Positions 1 to 15,400 of a stretch of 64,000 nt of DNA are shown piece by piece; position 1 is the first letter of the stretch, and every line of letters begins with the position of its first letter. The notes under the pieces were generated by a model. That model had not been told where the DNA came from, ran no database searches, and was given only the letters and a program-made list of their open reading frames with translations. The stretch comes from Pestalotiopsis fici W106-1 (taxonomy: Eukaryota > Ascomycota > Sordariomycetes > Amphisphaeriales > Sporocadaceae), in contig NW_006917095.1 in assembly GCF_000516985.1 (NCBI RefSeq), forward strand, positions 3,546,942 to 3,610,941. The letters are read 5' to 3'. The position numbers and the translations under genes were made by a program.

Positions 1-447
1 GATGGGTAAAGGATATGCGCTTCACGATGTGCATCATAAGTTCATCTAGTAATTGACTGCCATACTGGACCGAGGTATGTAAACCATGAAAGATGGACCT
101 CAACCTCCATATGCCATTTGACTGGGGGTTGCGGTGAGTAAGTGGTTTGTATTATTCTTCCTTGACATAAAATTGAGAACGACCATGGGGGAAATGGGTA
201 TATCTCAGAGTGTGGCAAGGTGTGTTTTGACGATCTTGATGGGTTCGGAAAAACCAAAGATGGGGGAGGAAATGACGACAATGGAAGGATAGTGGGCGAG
301 CAACAGAGAACCTGGTTCACGCAGCGAGGACAGGGTTTGGCTTATTCCTTTATTCGTCGACGGCGAGGCCTAATGTAAAGCCATTTCCTGAACTCCTAGA
401 AAGATGCGGCAAGGGAAATCGTTTTTTGATCATCAATCTACCCATTT
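1..447. other. Intergenic, no gene seen
   Basis: This stretch lies downstream of the RPL12 stop codon. A 92-codon open frame on the minus strand (42-320) is rich in Pro and Ser, has no recognisable domain and no splice context. I see no supported gene. Confidence 0.6.
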
Positions 448-1438
<991 letters not shown>

Positions 1439-2702
1439 TGTGACGGTGGTCTTGAGGTTCGATCGATCGGTTGGTGTGGTGGTTGTCGCGAGTCTCTCGA
1501 AAAGCCCAAGGTCGAGAAAGGTCAAGCTGGAAAAATTGCAGAATTTCCTCAAATCCTGTGGGGGTCCCTAGGGTTGACGGAGAGCGGCCAATGAAAGTGG
1601 GGGATGGGTCCGGTTGTGCTGTTTTTGTGCTGCGCGAGGGACGGAGACCTGTTTTCTTATCTGCATTATACTGTTTAATTGCAAGATCGAACTTGCTATT
1701 CGATCTATGTACTTCTGTGCTGCTAATTGATTTCGTACTTCAACTTTGTTGCCTCGCATTACACTGTGCTCCGTTTTATATCATCATTATAGTAGTACTG
1801 ACCAGCTCCCGAGCACAAAGTATTTTGTTCTGTATATAAGACTAGGTAGAAGACCACTGGTGTATATTTCCCTACCTTTACCTGGGGAGGGGGAAAAAAA
1901 TCCTCTTTGCTCCCGCCTTCAAGACATCCAGATCTATCTATTGTGTCGGGTCGGTCTTACGAAGTTGCCCACTCACACAACAGCAGGACAGAGAGAGGAG
2001 AGATGGGGCGTTCGAGGGTGGATTATGCATTTTGGCCCTCAATTTGCATATTCGTGTTTTACAAGTACATAGGCAGCACACCTTGATGTCATCGAGAGCA
2101 CACATATACAGACGTACAATCGGAGGATTACCATTGCCTCTGTAGGTGGTACATCTAATCATCAACTCTACACTACTACCTACACAAACACACCCACCTA
2201 CATGAGTAACTGGAGGCAGCAACCTGCCTCTTGGGAACGGGATCCACCGAGAGAGGATAAAGGATCCTTTGGTCCAAGTGTCAACTGTACCAATAATCTT
2301 TTGCGTTCAGGTATCTAATGCTTTAACGTAGTGTAATTTGCACAGCATATCTCCCATGTAACAGCCACATGCTTTACAACTCGATCCTTCAACTATACAC
2401 CACACATACGCCCTTCTCACAATTCTACGAGCTAGTAGGTGAATCTTTTTTTTTTATGCAGATGCCACGAGCTGTATAGCCGCAATGCCAAATTAAATAT
2501 TCCCGTTTACAGACAGAACACCAGGGACGGCAATTTTTACAAACAAACATTTGTAATCCGAAATCTCTTTTGACGCCCGCTAAGCTTCTATCATTTTAGC
2601 CGGCCCCTGTGGTCATTGGCTTATGTGTATCATCTCACCAACACGCTGCAAAACCCGGACCAAAACCAAACGTCTCATGAAATAAGGCAGCTACCGTCGG
2701 AC
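1439..2702. other. Intergenic between RPL12 and SEC23
   Basis: This is 1.26 kb holding the RPL12 promoter and the SEC23 3' flank. Open frames here are short and low in complexity, with no recognisable domain. A T-run sits near 2446-2456. Confidence 0.6.
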
Positions 2703-6316
<3,614 letters not shown>

Positions 6317-6426
6317 TGTCCTCGGTGAGGCTCGAACTCACGACCTTCAGATATCTTGAAGTTTTCAATCAAGTCATATGTAATATGATATGAGACTGAC
6401 GCTCTAACCAACTGAGCCACGAAGAC
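6317..6426 (-). tRNA. trnM(CAU): tRNA-Met (CAU), elongator type, with intron
   Basis: On the minus strand the acceptor arms GTCTTCG and CGAGGAC pair over 7 bp with discriminator A at 6317. The D arm is GCTC/GAGC, the T arm is GTGAG-TTCGAGC-CTCAC, and the anticodon arm reads TCAGT-CTCATAA-TCTGA once a 36-nt intron (6353-6388) is removed after position 37. The anticodon CAT is at 6390-6392. The spliced anticodon arm matches the yeast elongator tRNA-Met as I remember it, and an initiator tRNA would lack this T-loop context. The intron sits at the canonical 37/38 site. Confidence 0.93.
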
Positions 6427-7215
6427 TTTTTTGTACTCTGATAACTGACAGCCTTATCCAACACTAAGTCAGTTCACCATTAGGAGCTCCGGCCGGATAA
6501 GCAATAGCCCCGCTTCAGGATCTCCCAGCTGGTAGTAGACTGACTATTAGTGATGCTGATAGTTTCTCATGACCAATAGTGACGATGAACCACGAGCAGG
6601 AGGAAGATTTTGTTATTTCTGATCTCTGCTTGTCTAGCTAGTCCATCCTAATTCGGGATTCGCATAGACCTCTGACGGATAATGAGCACCGCGGTATAAG
6701 CCAATGTTCAGCTGAGCCGCCGGGTCTCTGTATAGAGTGCTCGCGAGTGACGATAAATATGATATACAACCGTCTTCATTGTTGACTGTTTCCATGATCT
6801 TGAGCTGTCGGCCATCATGCAAGTACTTGATTGGCCCTTTTGATGCAGAGTGTCAGAGAAATGTAGTTTGAATACTTGGTTTCCTGCACCAAGCGGTTCT
6901 CTTTTGGTTTCTCGATTCCTCCTGGACAGGTTCTAGCAGCAAGACGCAAAAGTGTAAAGTCTAATAACCCCCAGCTTAGTGTGCGTAATGGCCACCCTCG
7001 TCGAGATGACGTCGAGCGCTACCTGGTACGAATGGGTGGTACCGGACTGTTTGCGATGATGTATATGGTGAACCTAGAACCTACCTGCGTCGATGATTAG
7101 ATTACTGCAAGCTATTCCCCCCCCATCATTCATGGCCTTGTCTCTTTTCCTTGGCTGACAATTCGCACCGCTGCCTGCTGTTCGGACTGCGTAACTGGTT
7201 GTAATCTAAACAATC
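6427..7215. other. Intergenic between tRNA-Met and the WW gene
   Basis: About 790 bp. It serves as the upstream region of the plus-strand WW gene. The short open frames (6634-6822 minus, 6876-7100 plus) carry no recognisable motif. Confidence 0.55.
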
Positions 7216-8281
7216 ATGGTTGGTCCTGATCCACCTACATACGAGGAAGCTACGAGCTCGGCTTCCTTCTCGCGATGCGACAGAAACGGCATCTCCCCAG
7301 AAGTCCGCCGGAGTATGGAGGATGAGTCGCGGTCACTACCACTGGGCTGGGTCCGCAGTTTTGATCCAAAAACAAAGCACCAGTTTTTTGTTGACACAAA
7401 GGCCGACCCCCCGCGATCCATTTGGCATCACCCATACGACGACAGCGAGTATCTAGATTCCGTGTCGCCAGAGGAGAGGGAGCGAATTCGAGGGCTTGCA
7501 CGACATCCGAGTATTCATGACATCACGGCCGAAACCAGCGATGAAGAACAGGATAGCAATGATAACAAGAGCAACCATGGCCACCCGGCCGTAGCACGGC
7601 ATGGTCGTAACATATCCTCCTCCTCCTCCTCTTCTGCGTCTGCACATAACGCAGGACCCCGGAGCTTTGGTCGCAAAGTAAAGGATAAAATCACCGGCAC
7701 CACCCACGAGCAGCGCGAGGCTCAGAGGCGACAACGTGAGGAACAAGAACGTGATATGCACAAGCAGCATCAGATCTTCCGCAAGGGCTTGTCGGCAGCC
7801 ATCGAGACTGGCCAGCCGCAATATCTCGGAGAGGACGACCACGGCCTTGATGTGTATCTAGAGCCTCCCGGGTCGACATACTCGGGCGTTGAGAGAGTTG
7901 AGCGCATCAGTCCGTACATTCAAGAAATCATATACAAGCCTCCTGGACCATTGAACAAGAGAGCGAGACACTTGCGGCCGGATCCCATCTATCCGGGCGG
8001 CTACGGGCCTCCCTGCAGTGCTTATGATCGGCCGTATGGTTATGGATATGGCGGCGGCATGGGAACTATGCCTTGTAAGCGAGCCCCCCACCCCCGCGCG
8101 CGTCTAGTCCTGAATTTTCTGCTCTTTTGCTTTCGTCAGCTTCACAGGTCATGTGCATCTTCGGTACTGCATCAAATCATAAAAGGATTGGTCTCGCTAA
8201 CCCAGTGGATGAATGACAGTGGCTGGTCCTCTCTTTGGCGGGCTGTTGTTGGGCGGGCTCGCGGGCGGTCTACTTTTCTAG
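7216..8281 (+). CDS. WW-domain protein with PPTY motif and glycine-zipper tail
   Basis: Two exons (7216-8074 and 8220-8281, joined as T|TG for Leu) give 306 residues. A PPxY motif (PPTY, residues 6-9) stands at the extreme N-terminus and a WW domain lies at about residues 41-75: LPLGWVRSFDPKTKHQFFVD followed by PPRSIWHHPYDD, with both signature tryptophans and the closing proline. A charged, Ser-rich linker follows, then a Lys/Arg/Gln-rich segment (about 155-195). The second exon codes a hydrophobic Gly/Leu tail (LAGPLFGGLLLGG...) with the spacing of a glycine zipper, so the protein may associate with membranes. WW domains bind PPxY ligands; having both in one chain suggests self-association, which is inference. 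The molecular function is not known to me. An alternative 3' splice site lies inside the intron (after CTTTCGTCAG), but only the chosen junction gives a clean ending. Confidence 0.85.
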
Positions 8282-8753
8282 TTTGCACGGCATCTGCATG
8301 ATTTCGTGGATGACTACCTACAGATTGTATTTCAGGGGGAACCCACGTGGGTGAATGGCCTAGACAGTGACTCGGTGGTCAGCATAGCACGGGTTGGCTC
8401 GCCAATGGTCCGACGAGTGATGGCAAAGGGTGTAATATCTAGTTCATGAACCTAACGACACGATCAAGTAAAACCAATATCTGGAGAAAAGAAAATTGGC
8501 AATTGATAGGCGCAGTCACCCTAACATATACAGCAATCGTCCATGTTGAGGCAAAGCTAGTTATAAACATGGTTATGGCAGAATTTCCTTGAATATCTCT
8601 ACAGACTATGGCTGGGCAATTCAAATTGTTCCGTGTCACGTGTTGTAGCGTGTACACATCTCTCCGCGGACTGTACGGAATGGACGATATTGAGCCGGCG
8701 AGGACACAATCGTGGTGGGCAGAGACGATTACTAGAATCCAGGTCCAGTTTAT

Positions 8754-8754
<1 letters not shown>

Positions 8755-8817
<63 letters not shown>
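8755..8817. repeat. (CA)n microsatellite, left part
   Basis: This is an uninterrupted CA dinucleotide run of about 63 bases. It is followed by a short TACTA-rich spacer and then the N gap. The same repeat resumes directly after the gap. Confidence 0.97.
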
Positions 8818-8819
<2 letters not shown>

Positions 8820-8841
8820 CTATACTATACTACTACTTACC

Positions 8842-8941
8842 NNNNNNNNNNNNNNNNNNNNNNNNNNNNNNNNNNNNNNNNNNNNNNNNNNNNNNNNNNN
8901 NNNNNNNNNNNNNNNNNNNNNNNNNNNNNNNNNNNNNNNNN
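8842..8941. other. Assembly gap (100 N)
   Basis: Exactly 100 N, the usual placeholder for a gap of unknown length. It is flanked on the right by a CA repeat and on the left by CA plus a 24-base spacer, so the break is most easily explained by collapse of the microsatellite. Confidence 0.99.

Positions 8942-9004
<63 letters not shown>
8942..9004. repeat. (AC)n microsatellite, right part
   Basis: A pure AC run of about 63 bases begins at the first base after the gap and ends at CATATACG. It is probably the continuation, or a duplicated copy, of the run at 8755-8817. Confidence 0.97.
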
Positions 9005-9009
<5 letters not shown>

Positions 9010-9519
9010 GATATACATTCCAAGCTACCCCTAACATTGCAACGATTGCTCTGTATGGCTTGGAAAGAGTGGCCCAGCCCCCGGGGGGAACATCCAGTAG
9101 TCTCCTCTCGTCGTCCTCAAGCTTGGCGCCTTGTACGATATTGCATGTCATGTTTGCGACCAACACAGCATGGATGATACACTGGGCAGTTCGTGTTACT
9201 GTCTATACAAGAAACGTCTGAACACGCGTGGCTACTTGGAGCGTTCGATCTGTTCCCGAAGGTGCCAAGACAAATTGAGGCGAGGAAGTGCCAAAATGAC
9301 GAAAATCAATAAAGCTTGCGAATCACCATAGACGCGTAGGCTGAGTGCAGGGCGCAGTAGCCCCTTCCTGTACATGGGCATCAACTTGAGAGTATGCGGA
9401 AAGTACATTCATGATATGTACATGTCAAGTCCCAAGCATACAAAAACGCTTACGCAAAAGGGAGAGAAAAAAGGGAGAGAAGGAGGAGGAAGAAGAAAAC
9501 GTTTCAAGAAAGAATTTTA

Positions 9520-12462
9520 TTAACTTGGAGGAGGGCTCATGGGATCCCTAACGCTGTCACTACCTGAACTACCGGCGCTGCCACTTGCGCTACCACTACC
9601 GCTCGCACTCGAGCTCTCATCACTGACCACATCCGCGTCGGCCGGCAAGTAATGCGGGTACTCGAACCCAGGAGGAGGTCGAAAGGAGCTGGAGGGGCCC
9701 ATGTGGCCCGGTCCAGACACCATATTTGACAGTTCTTCGTCGTTGGCGCTGGACTGCGTGAAACCAGACACGTCACTGAGCATCGAAGAAGACCGGCCCC
9801 GTTTGGGCGTTGAATGCATGGGCGAGAAAGCAGCAGCCGTCGACTGAGGAACAAAGCCCGGCGCCAACGGTGACGGACCCCACAGTGAAGCGTTATATGC
9901 ACTGTTGGACCACGCCGTGGCTGCATCGTACATGGCAGCAACAGTCGAAGTGTTTGGCGCGGCGGTCGTCGTGGGCGGCAATTGACTCATAACCGTGGGG
10001 TCCGCATAGTCAAACGAGCCATTGTAGAAGGACGACTGCTGGTTGTGGAAGGCGTCGAGCTGCCCCTTTAGGGTGACGAGGATCTCGTCTCTGCTCATGC
10101 TCTCGGCCTCGTGGCTGGCAATCTTCTCCATAAGGTCGTGTTCCCAACGAAGAAACTGCGCCTCGAGTGCGGCCCGGTCCTGACGGCGTCGCTCGGCCTC
10201 GTCGAGTCCGCGAGCATTGGCATCCGCAATGCGGGCGTGCTCCCCATCAACCTTGGCGATTCGGCTGCTAATCTTGTTTCTCTTGGCTTCGAGGCTGGCC
10301 TTTTCGTCCATCAGCATCTTCACATCCCCGTCCAGCTTCGCTTTAAAGCTCTTGAACTCGGCATTGGCCTCGTCAAACTTGCACTTCTCGGCACTAAAGG
10401 TACTCTGCTTTGCTTTCCAGGCCGTCTTGAGAGACTCGGGCACAATGTCGAAGTCCTTGAGCTCCGCTGCGAGCGAGGCCAGGGCCTGCTCAGCCTGCTT
10501 CTGCTGGGTCATGTTCTGCTGGATCTTTTGTCGTAGCTTGTCATCTCCAGCACCGGCAGACTGAACAGCGGCCGAGAGCTTTTCATTCTCCTTCTTCAGG
10601 GCATTGGCTTTGCGGTGCCACTCCTTGCGCAGCGCCTTTTGGCGGGTTTTCTCCTCGGCCAGCTTGGCCTCGGAGGCTGCAATGGACGTCTTGAGCGTTG
10701 TCGTGGGAGAGTCGGGCCGCAGGGAGTTCTGGCTGCCTGCCTTGGAGGCGGCAGCAGCGTCAATGTCGGCCGTCTTGGCTCGGGTCGTCCTAACGCTTGT
10801 GGAGAACAAGACCTCATGAGTGACAGTGCTGAGAAATTCGCATTCGTAATTGGAAAGAGGCGTCAGTCCGTATATATCCCCGCTCCAGGTTGTACCCTGG
10901 CTTCCGTCTTGCTGCGAGTTATGCACGGCCGTGATCCGAGTAGGCTGCCAGATGGCATGGTTGACACGTACGTAGAAAGGCTTTGACGTATCGATCCTCG
11001 ACGAATGGCTGCTCTCCTGGGGGCAAGGAGAGGCAACAAAGTTGGGGAAATGGCTTGTGTTGAAGCAGACCTCGTCGCAACCAACATAAGAAATCCAAAT
11101 TTGGTTGGCCTCGGTATTGAATGGCGCATTGCCTAGATTATGAATATCCGTAGCATTCGAACCAGCGGAATCGACAGCGCTATGGGTTAGCTCATACTCC
11201 TTGACGACGACGATTTTGGTGCTCGCAATGGCGGCCCACAAAGGCTGGCGATTTCTAATCTGCGCACTTTGCTTCCGCTTCTTCTTTGAATTCAAGGCGG
11301 ACTGGGGTTGGATAGAAACAGCATCGCTGTCGGGGGTTGAAAAGCCAGCGTCCGTGGAGACATCGCCACTGTAGGGCTTGCCGGCTTCTGGGTCGACCGA
11401 CTGGGCAAGGTTATCACGCCTCTCTCTCCGCAGATACCAGTCGCGTATACACTTCACCACCCCTTGGGTGAGAATGTGAATGGCTAGTATACTTCTGAAC
11501 CAGTTCATCCAGCCGGAGCGCACTTTGTCGTAACCACGCATCGATTCGAGGGATTCAAGAGGATCGTCAAGATCGGGCGTCATAAAACGACTAGAGCCAA
11601 GCAGATAGCCCACGGGAGAGTATTTCATTTTGGTGTGACGCAATCCATGAGAAAGCAGAATCATGCTCAGGCAGATCAGACTGTTCTTGAGAGATCCGCC
11701 GTCGCGAGACGTCGAACCGCCTCCCAGCCCGAGGGCAATGACCATCTGAGCGAGATCGAGGATGACATGTTGGATGGGACCCCAGAGGAAGAGCCAGATC
11801 AGGAGCACGATACCATCAACACATACAACAGTGGCGACCGAGGGTGCACCTAGGTTCCACTCAAAGACATCGCTCAGTGTCAAGCCACTGTTAGTTGTGA
11901 CAAAGGTCAACAAGGTGAAGAGCATGTAAATTCCGGACAGGGCAAATGTGGGGATTTGCATCAGAATGATGAGAATGGCGATGGTATCCTGCAGGGGACA
12001 AGATCGAAGAACGGTCAGGGCAAAGTCGAAAGGACCCGTGTCGCGGTGGACATTGGAGTTCTTGGTAGCGTTGACATCGATTCGGCGGTGGTGGTCGTCT
12101 TGGGTAGCGGCGAAGGAGTCTACCGAGGAGATCTCGGACGAGGTTCCCAAGGAGCCTCTTCTCACAGCAGGCTCAAGCGGCATGTCGGCAGACTGCTTCG
12201 GATATCCATTGAGGTGGGCAGGAGTAGCCGGTACGGGCGGGGCGTCAGAGGTTGGCAGGGTCGTGGAGCTGCTGCCGCCGCCGCTGCTGCTATTGGTGTT
12301 GTTATTGCTGGGCGTACCGTTGCTAGAGCTGCCGTCGGCCAAGTTCTGACTCTTTTGTTTGGAAATGCGTTTGCCGGGGCCAACAGAGCCGGCTTCGTGC
12401 CTGGTGTCGCGCTGGTTGGGGGCACCCTGCTGTCGCTTGGAGGATGCGGAAGATCGAGGCAT
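9520..12462 (-). CDS. acrB: acrB-like ubiquitination-network signalling protein
   Basis: This is a single open frame of 980 residues when started at MPRSSASSKRQQ (12462). An in-frame ATG 34 codons upstream (12564) exists, but the MPRSS start fits the family as I know it. The N-terminus is basic and Ser/Asn/Gly-rich (a poly-Ser/Asn stretch near residues 45-70). Several hydrophobic segments lie at about residues 147-340 (for example ILIILMQIPTFALSGIYMLF and VVCVDGIVLLIWLFLW), so it is a membrane protein. A long coiled coil runs at about 597-797 (KLAEEKTRQKALRKEWHRKA onward). The tail is Ser/Gly-rich. In Aspergillus nidulans, AcrB acts with the CreB/CreC deubiquitination pathway in carbon catabolite repression; transfer of that role here is by family only. 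It is convergent with the WW gene. Confidence 0.85.
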   Translation of the reverse strand: MPRSSASSKRQQGAPNQRDTRHEAGSVGPGKRISKQKSQNLADGSSSNGTPSNNNTNSSSGGGSSSTTLPTSDAPPVPATPAHLNGYPKQSADMPLEPAVRRGSLGTSSEISSVDSFAATQDDHHRRIDVNATKNSNVHRDTGPFDFALTVLRSCPLQDTIAILIILMQIPTFALSGIYMLFTLLTFVTTNSGLTLSDVFEWNLGAPSVATVVCVDGIVLLIWLFLWGPIQHVILDLAQMVIALGLGGGSTSRDGGSLKNSLICLSMILLSHGLRHTKMKYSPVGYLLGSSRFMTPDLDDPLESLESMRGYDKVRSGWMNWFRSILAIHILTQGVVKCIRDWYLRRERRDNLAQSVDPEAGKPYSGDVSTDAGFSTPDSDAVSIQPQSALNSKKKRKQSAQIRNRQPLWAAIASTKIVVVKEYELTHSAVDSAGSNATDIHNLGNAPFNTEANQIWISYVGCDEVCFNTSHFPNFVASPCPQESSHSSRIDTSKPFYVRVNHAIWQPTRITAVHNSQQDGSQGTTWSGDIYGLTPLSNYECEFLSTVTHEVLFSTSVRTTRAKTADIDAAAASKAGSQNSLRPDSPTTTLKTSIAASEAKLAEEKTRQKALRKEWHRKANALKKENEKLSAAVQSAGAGDDKLRQKIQQNMTQQKQAEQALASLAAELKDFDIVPESLKTAWKAKQSTFSAEKCKFDEANAEFKSFKAKLDGDVKMLMDEKASLEAKRNKISSRIAKVDGEHARIADANARGLDEAERRRQDRAALEAQFLRWEHDLMEKIASHEAESMSRDEILVTLKGQLDAFHNQQSSFYNGSFDYADPTVMSQLPPTTTAAPNTSTVAAMYDAATAWSNSAYNASLWGPSPLAPGFVPQSTAAAFSPMHSTPKRGRSSSMLSDVSGFTQSSANDEELSNMVSGPGHMGPSSSFRPPPGFEYPHYLPADADVVSDESSSASGSGSASGSAGSSGSDSVRDPMSPPPS

Positions 12463-15400
12463 ACAATCGACTTTCGTAGCGCGCTGCTCCGACCGCAAAA
12501 GCCAGAGGGCAGTGCAGCACGGCTCGCAGCAGGAAAGAAGCGTAAGGCGAGAGGAAGAAAGCAAGTCCCGAATTATTGGGTTGTAGTAATGAGTGCAGCG
12601 GTGCTCGGCTTGCCGTCGATGGGTGGTGGACTTGGTGGAGGTCGGGGGTCCGGCAGTTTGGTAGGCGAGTTGTTGGCGAGGTCGTCGGAGAAGGTGAGAG
12701 ACCTTCCCGGAACAGCTAGAGAATTATCCCCGGGGGTTGAGCAGGCGTCATTGGAGGCGGGGGGGCGGGACGGGACCAAACCAAAAAGGAAAATACGATG
12801 AAGAAAACCAAAAGGAGTAAGGATGGCAAGCGACGATTCAATCCGAGCCGTCGTGGTCGAGTTGGAGTCGGAGTCGTCGTTTGGAATGAAGATAATGTTT
12901 CGTGAGTCGCGTTGAGACGACCAATACACAAGGCGCCGAAAGCCCTGCGGTGGCGAGTACGAAGTATATGCGAAGCAGAAAGATGGTGGTGGATTGCTTG
13001 GAAAGAGCTTGGACGGATGGACTGTGTCTGCCTTGTCTTGTCTGTCCCAGACCTGACTGATGAAATCGATTGATGGGCTGGGCTGGATGCACGGCAGCGG
13101 AGAATGAGATTGTGCGAGGGTGTAATAAAATTACGGAGCAAACGGAATCATGATCCCTCTAAGTGGGGAGAGACCGTGAGAGCGAGGAGAAGAAGAGAAG
13201 AAGAAGAAATATTTAAAAAAAAAAGAAAAAGAAGAAGAGTCCGATTGTCTTTTTTTTTTTCCCTCCCCTTCGAGACCGAGTAGTGACGATGGATGCGTAA
13301 ATTTTTGAAGACGTGGAAGAGAGGAGTAAGTGAATTTTTTTTTTTTTTTGGCTTTCTTCTTTTCCTTAAGACCGAGGTTGGTTGTAATGTAATATCCGCT
13401 GTGATATAATCTTGAAAGTATTGATTCGGGGTATATCTGCACAGGAGACTTTCTTTGCCTAAATTAGGCAAATTGGTTTGCGAAGGTTGTAAGGTATACA
13501 CTCTTCTTACTTTGTGTATGTGGCGGATGGAAATAGTATATGTAATGTAATGTCTGGAGTTAAGGTAGCCTCAAGTTAGGTGAGGGCCAGGGGAGGAAAG
13601 AGAAAGGGAGAATAAACCATGGGGGAAAAAAATTGTACAAGTCTTGGTGGAAAAGAAAAAACCTGGCAGCGGGAAAGTATCTAGCAGCAAAATCGGGACT
13701 GGTGCCAGGTACGGACTTGGCCCCCAGGTATATTTCACTACCTACGGCCTGCGTTGATGTAGTACTCAGCTTCACTTTTTTGCCCACTGCCCTGCTAGAA
13801 AGCCCCCCACCATACACACTACGGTGTCAGGAAACATTGTTAACCTCTGCGCACTGCAAGGTAGTCAGTTATGTGGTAGGTAATGGAGGTAGAGTTGTAT
13901 TGAGTAGCGTGAGAGCCGTTTTCACTGGCAGGCACCCGTTGATGCTGGTGCCGTCGGCCGCAGCCAGCGAACCAGTGCAGTTATGCAGTATCCTTACATT
14001 AGTGTGTACTAAAAAGGCAGCAAGCACTGCACTACCTCTCTCATGTGCCGGGTCCTGTGCACATGTCAGATCTCATTACCATGCCACCACGACATGTACT
14101 TTCACGAGTTGGGTACATTGCATCGCATACCGCCATCTTTCCCCCCTCGTCCATCTTGATCTGCTCTGTTGCTCGGAGTATTGATGTGCAACTCAGGCCA
14201 ATCGAGCTTGCCGCAAAAAAACAATTGTCTTTTTTTATATTGATCTGGCTGTCCCTGTCCACCTTGAAAAACGGCGGCCTTCGCCCCTTCGCCCCTTCGC
14301 CCATTCCCCCAAAGTGCGTTCAGTGATGCTTACTCGTGGGTTTAGCACATACAGGAATCCTGCCGATCAACACATGGACCATGTAGGTAACTCTAACAGG
14401 GAGGTACAGCAAGCGAGTTGTTTGTGGGGGCGGCGGGCGCCTCGGCGTGAAATGGAAATGGCCCGGCGGGGGCCTCTTATTAGCGCCACAACGCTACTCA
14501 TGTTATGTTTAAAATCCATTGGCATGTACACTACGCGTGGCCCACCGAGTCCAAAGTTCCAAAAAAGCTTGTTGCTGCACTTTTTATGCCGTCTCTTCTC
14601 GTCAGTGTCCGAAAATCCTGCATAGCGAGCAAGATCTATCTCAGCATACCCCCAGGTACCGATGAGAAAGACGCACTCAACGGGCAATAGGAAAAAGGAA
14701 AACTATCAACTATCCTTGACGGTTGACGGTTCTCATAGTTGGCAACCATGCCGCTGCGATAGTTTTGACTGCCACTCGAACAACAGCTCGTCGTTTCAAT
14801 TTTTGGCTGCGTTGCTGAGCATGTAGACATAGCTTAGGCAGTTGGGCAGTGTCTGGATATCCTCACAACAGCCAAAAGGCTCAGAGGTACACATATCGCG
14901 GGTACCAAGTTGTGTGTAGCCATCTCGAGGACCCAATGCAGATCAACGATGGATCGATCCATACTGTCAGAGACTCTATGTTATGCTTGGAACCCATGAG
15001 CGAGCGGGCACGGGCATCAGCCAATCGACCAATCGACCAGCCGTCCTTTTGCCAAAAAAAAAAAAAAAAAAAAAAAAAATAACTGAGCATCTCTCCGCTC
15101 ACTACTCCAAGATAGAAATAGACCCATTGCTTAGCTCCTCGTCTTTTCGACGCCGAGGCGCATCCATTCATCCATTCACTCATTCACTCACTCTCAGCAC
15201 CCAGTCTCACCATTCAAGCCAGTTTTGCCAATGATTTAAGAAAAAAGAAAGAGAAAAAAAATGTAATATTAATACTAATATACAATAGATGCTGTCATTT
15301 CCAGGACTGACTCGAGCACTGATACCCTGAACCTGTTCGAGTGAACATCCGGGGCGTGCGAGGCTTGAACAGGGCGGGAAAGGCTTGACGCCAAAGAATG

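Larger units (their letters stand above)
8282..9519. other. Intergenic between WW gene and acrB (convergent)
   Basis: About 1.24 kb between two convergent genes, so it should hold both 3' ends. It contains the CA microsatellite and the first assembly gap. No coding sequence is supported; the long open frames here are translations of the dinucleotide repeat. Confidence 0.6.

Noticed and set aside
42..320. 92-codon minus-strand open frame
   Set aside because: Pro/Ser-rich with no domain, no neighbours and no splice context; most likely chance.
8608..9177. Frames of His-Thr or Cys-Val repeats through the N gap
   Set aside because: They are translations of the CA microsatellite and of unknown bases.
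11956..12801. 281-codon plus-strand frame
   Set aside because: Antisense to the acrB N-terminal half; Gly/Arg-rich shadow.
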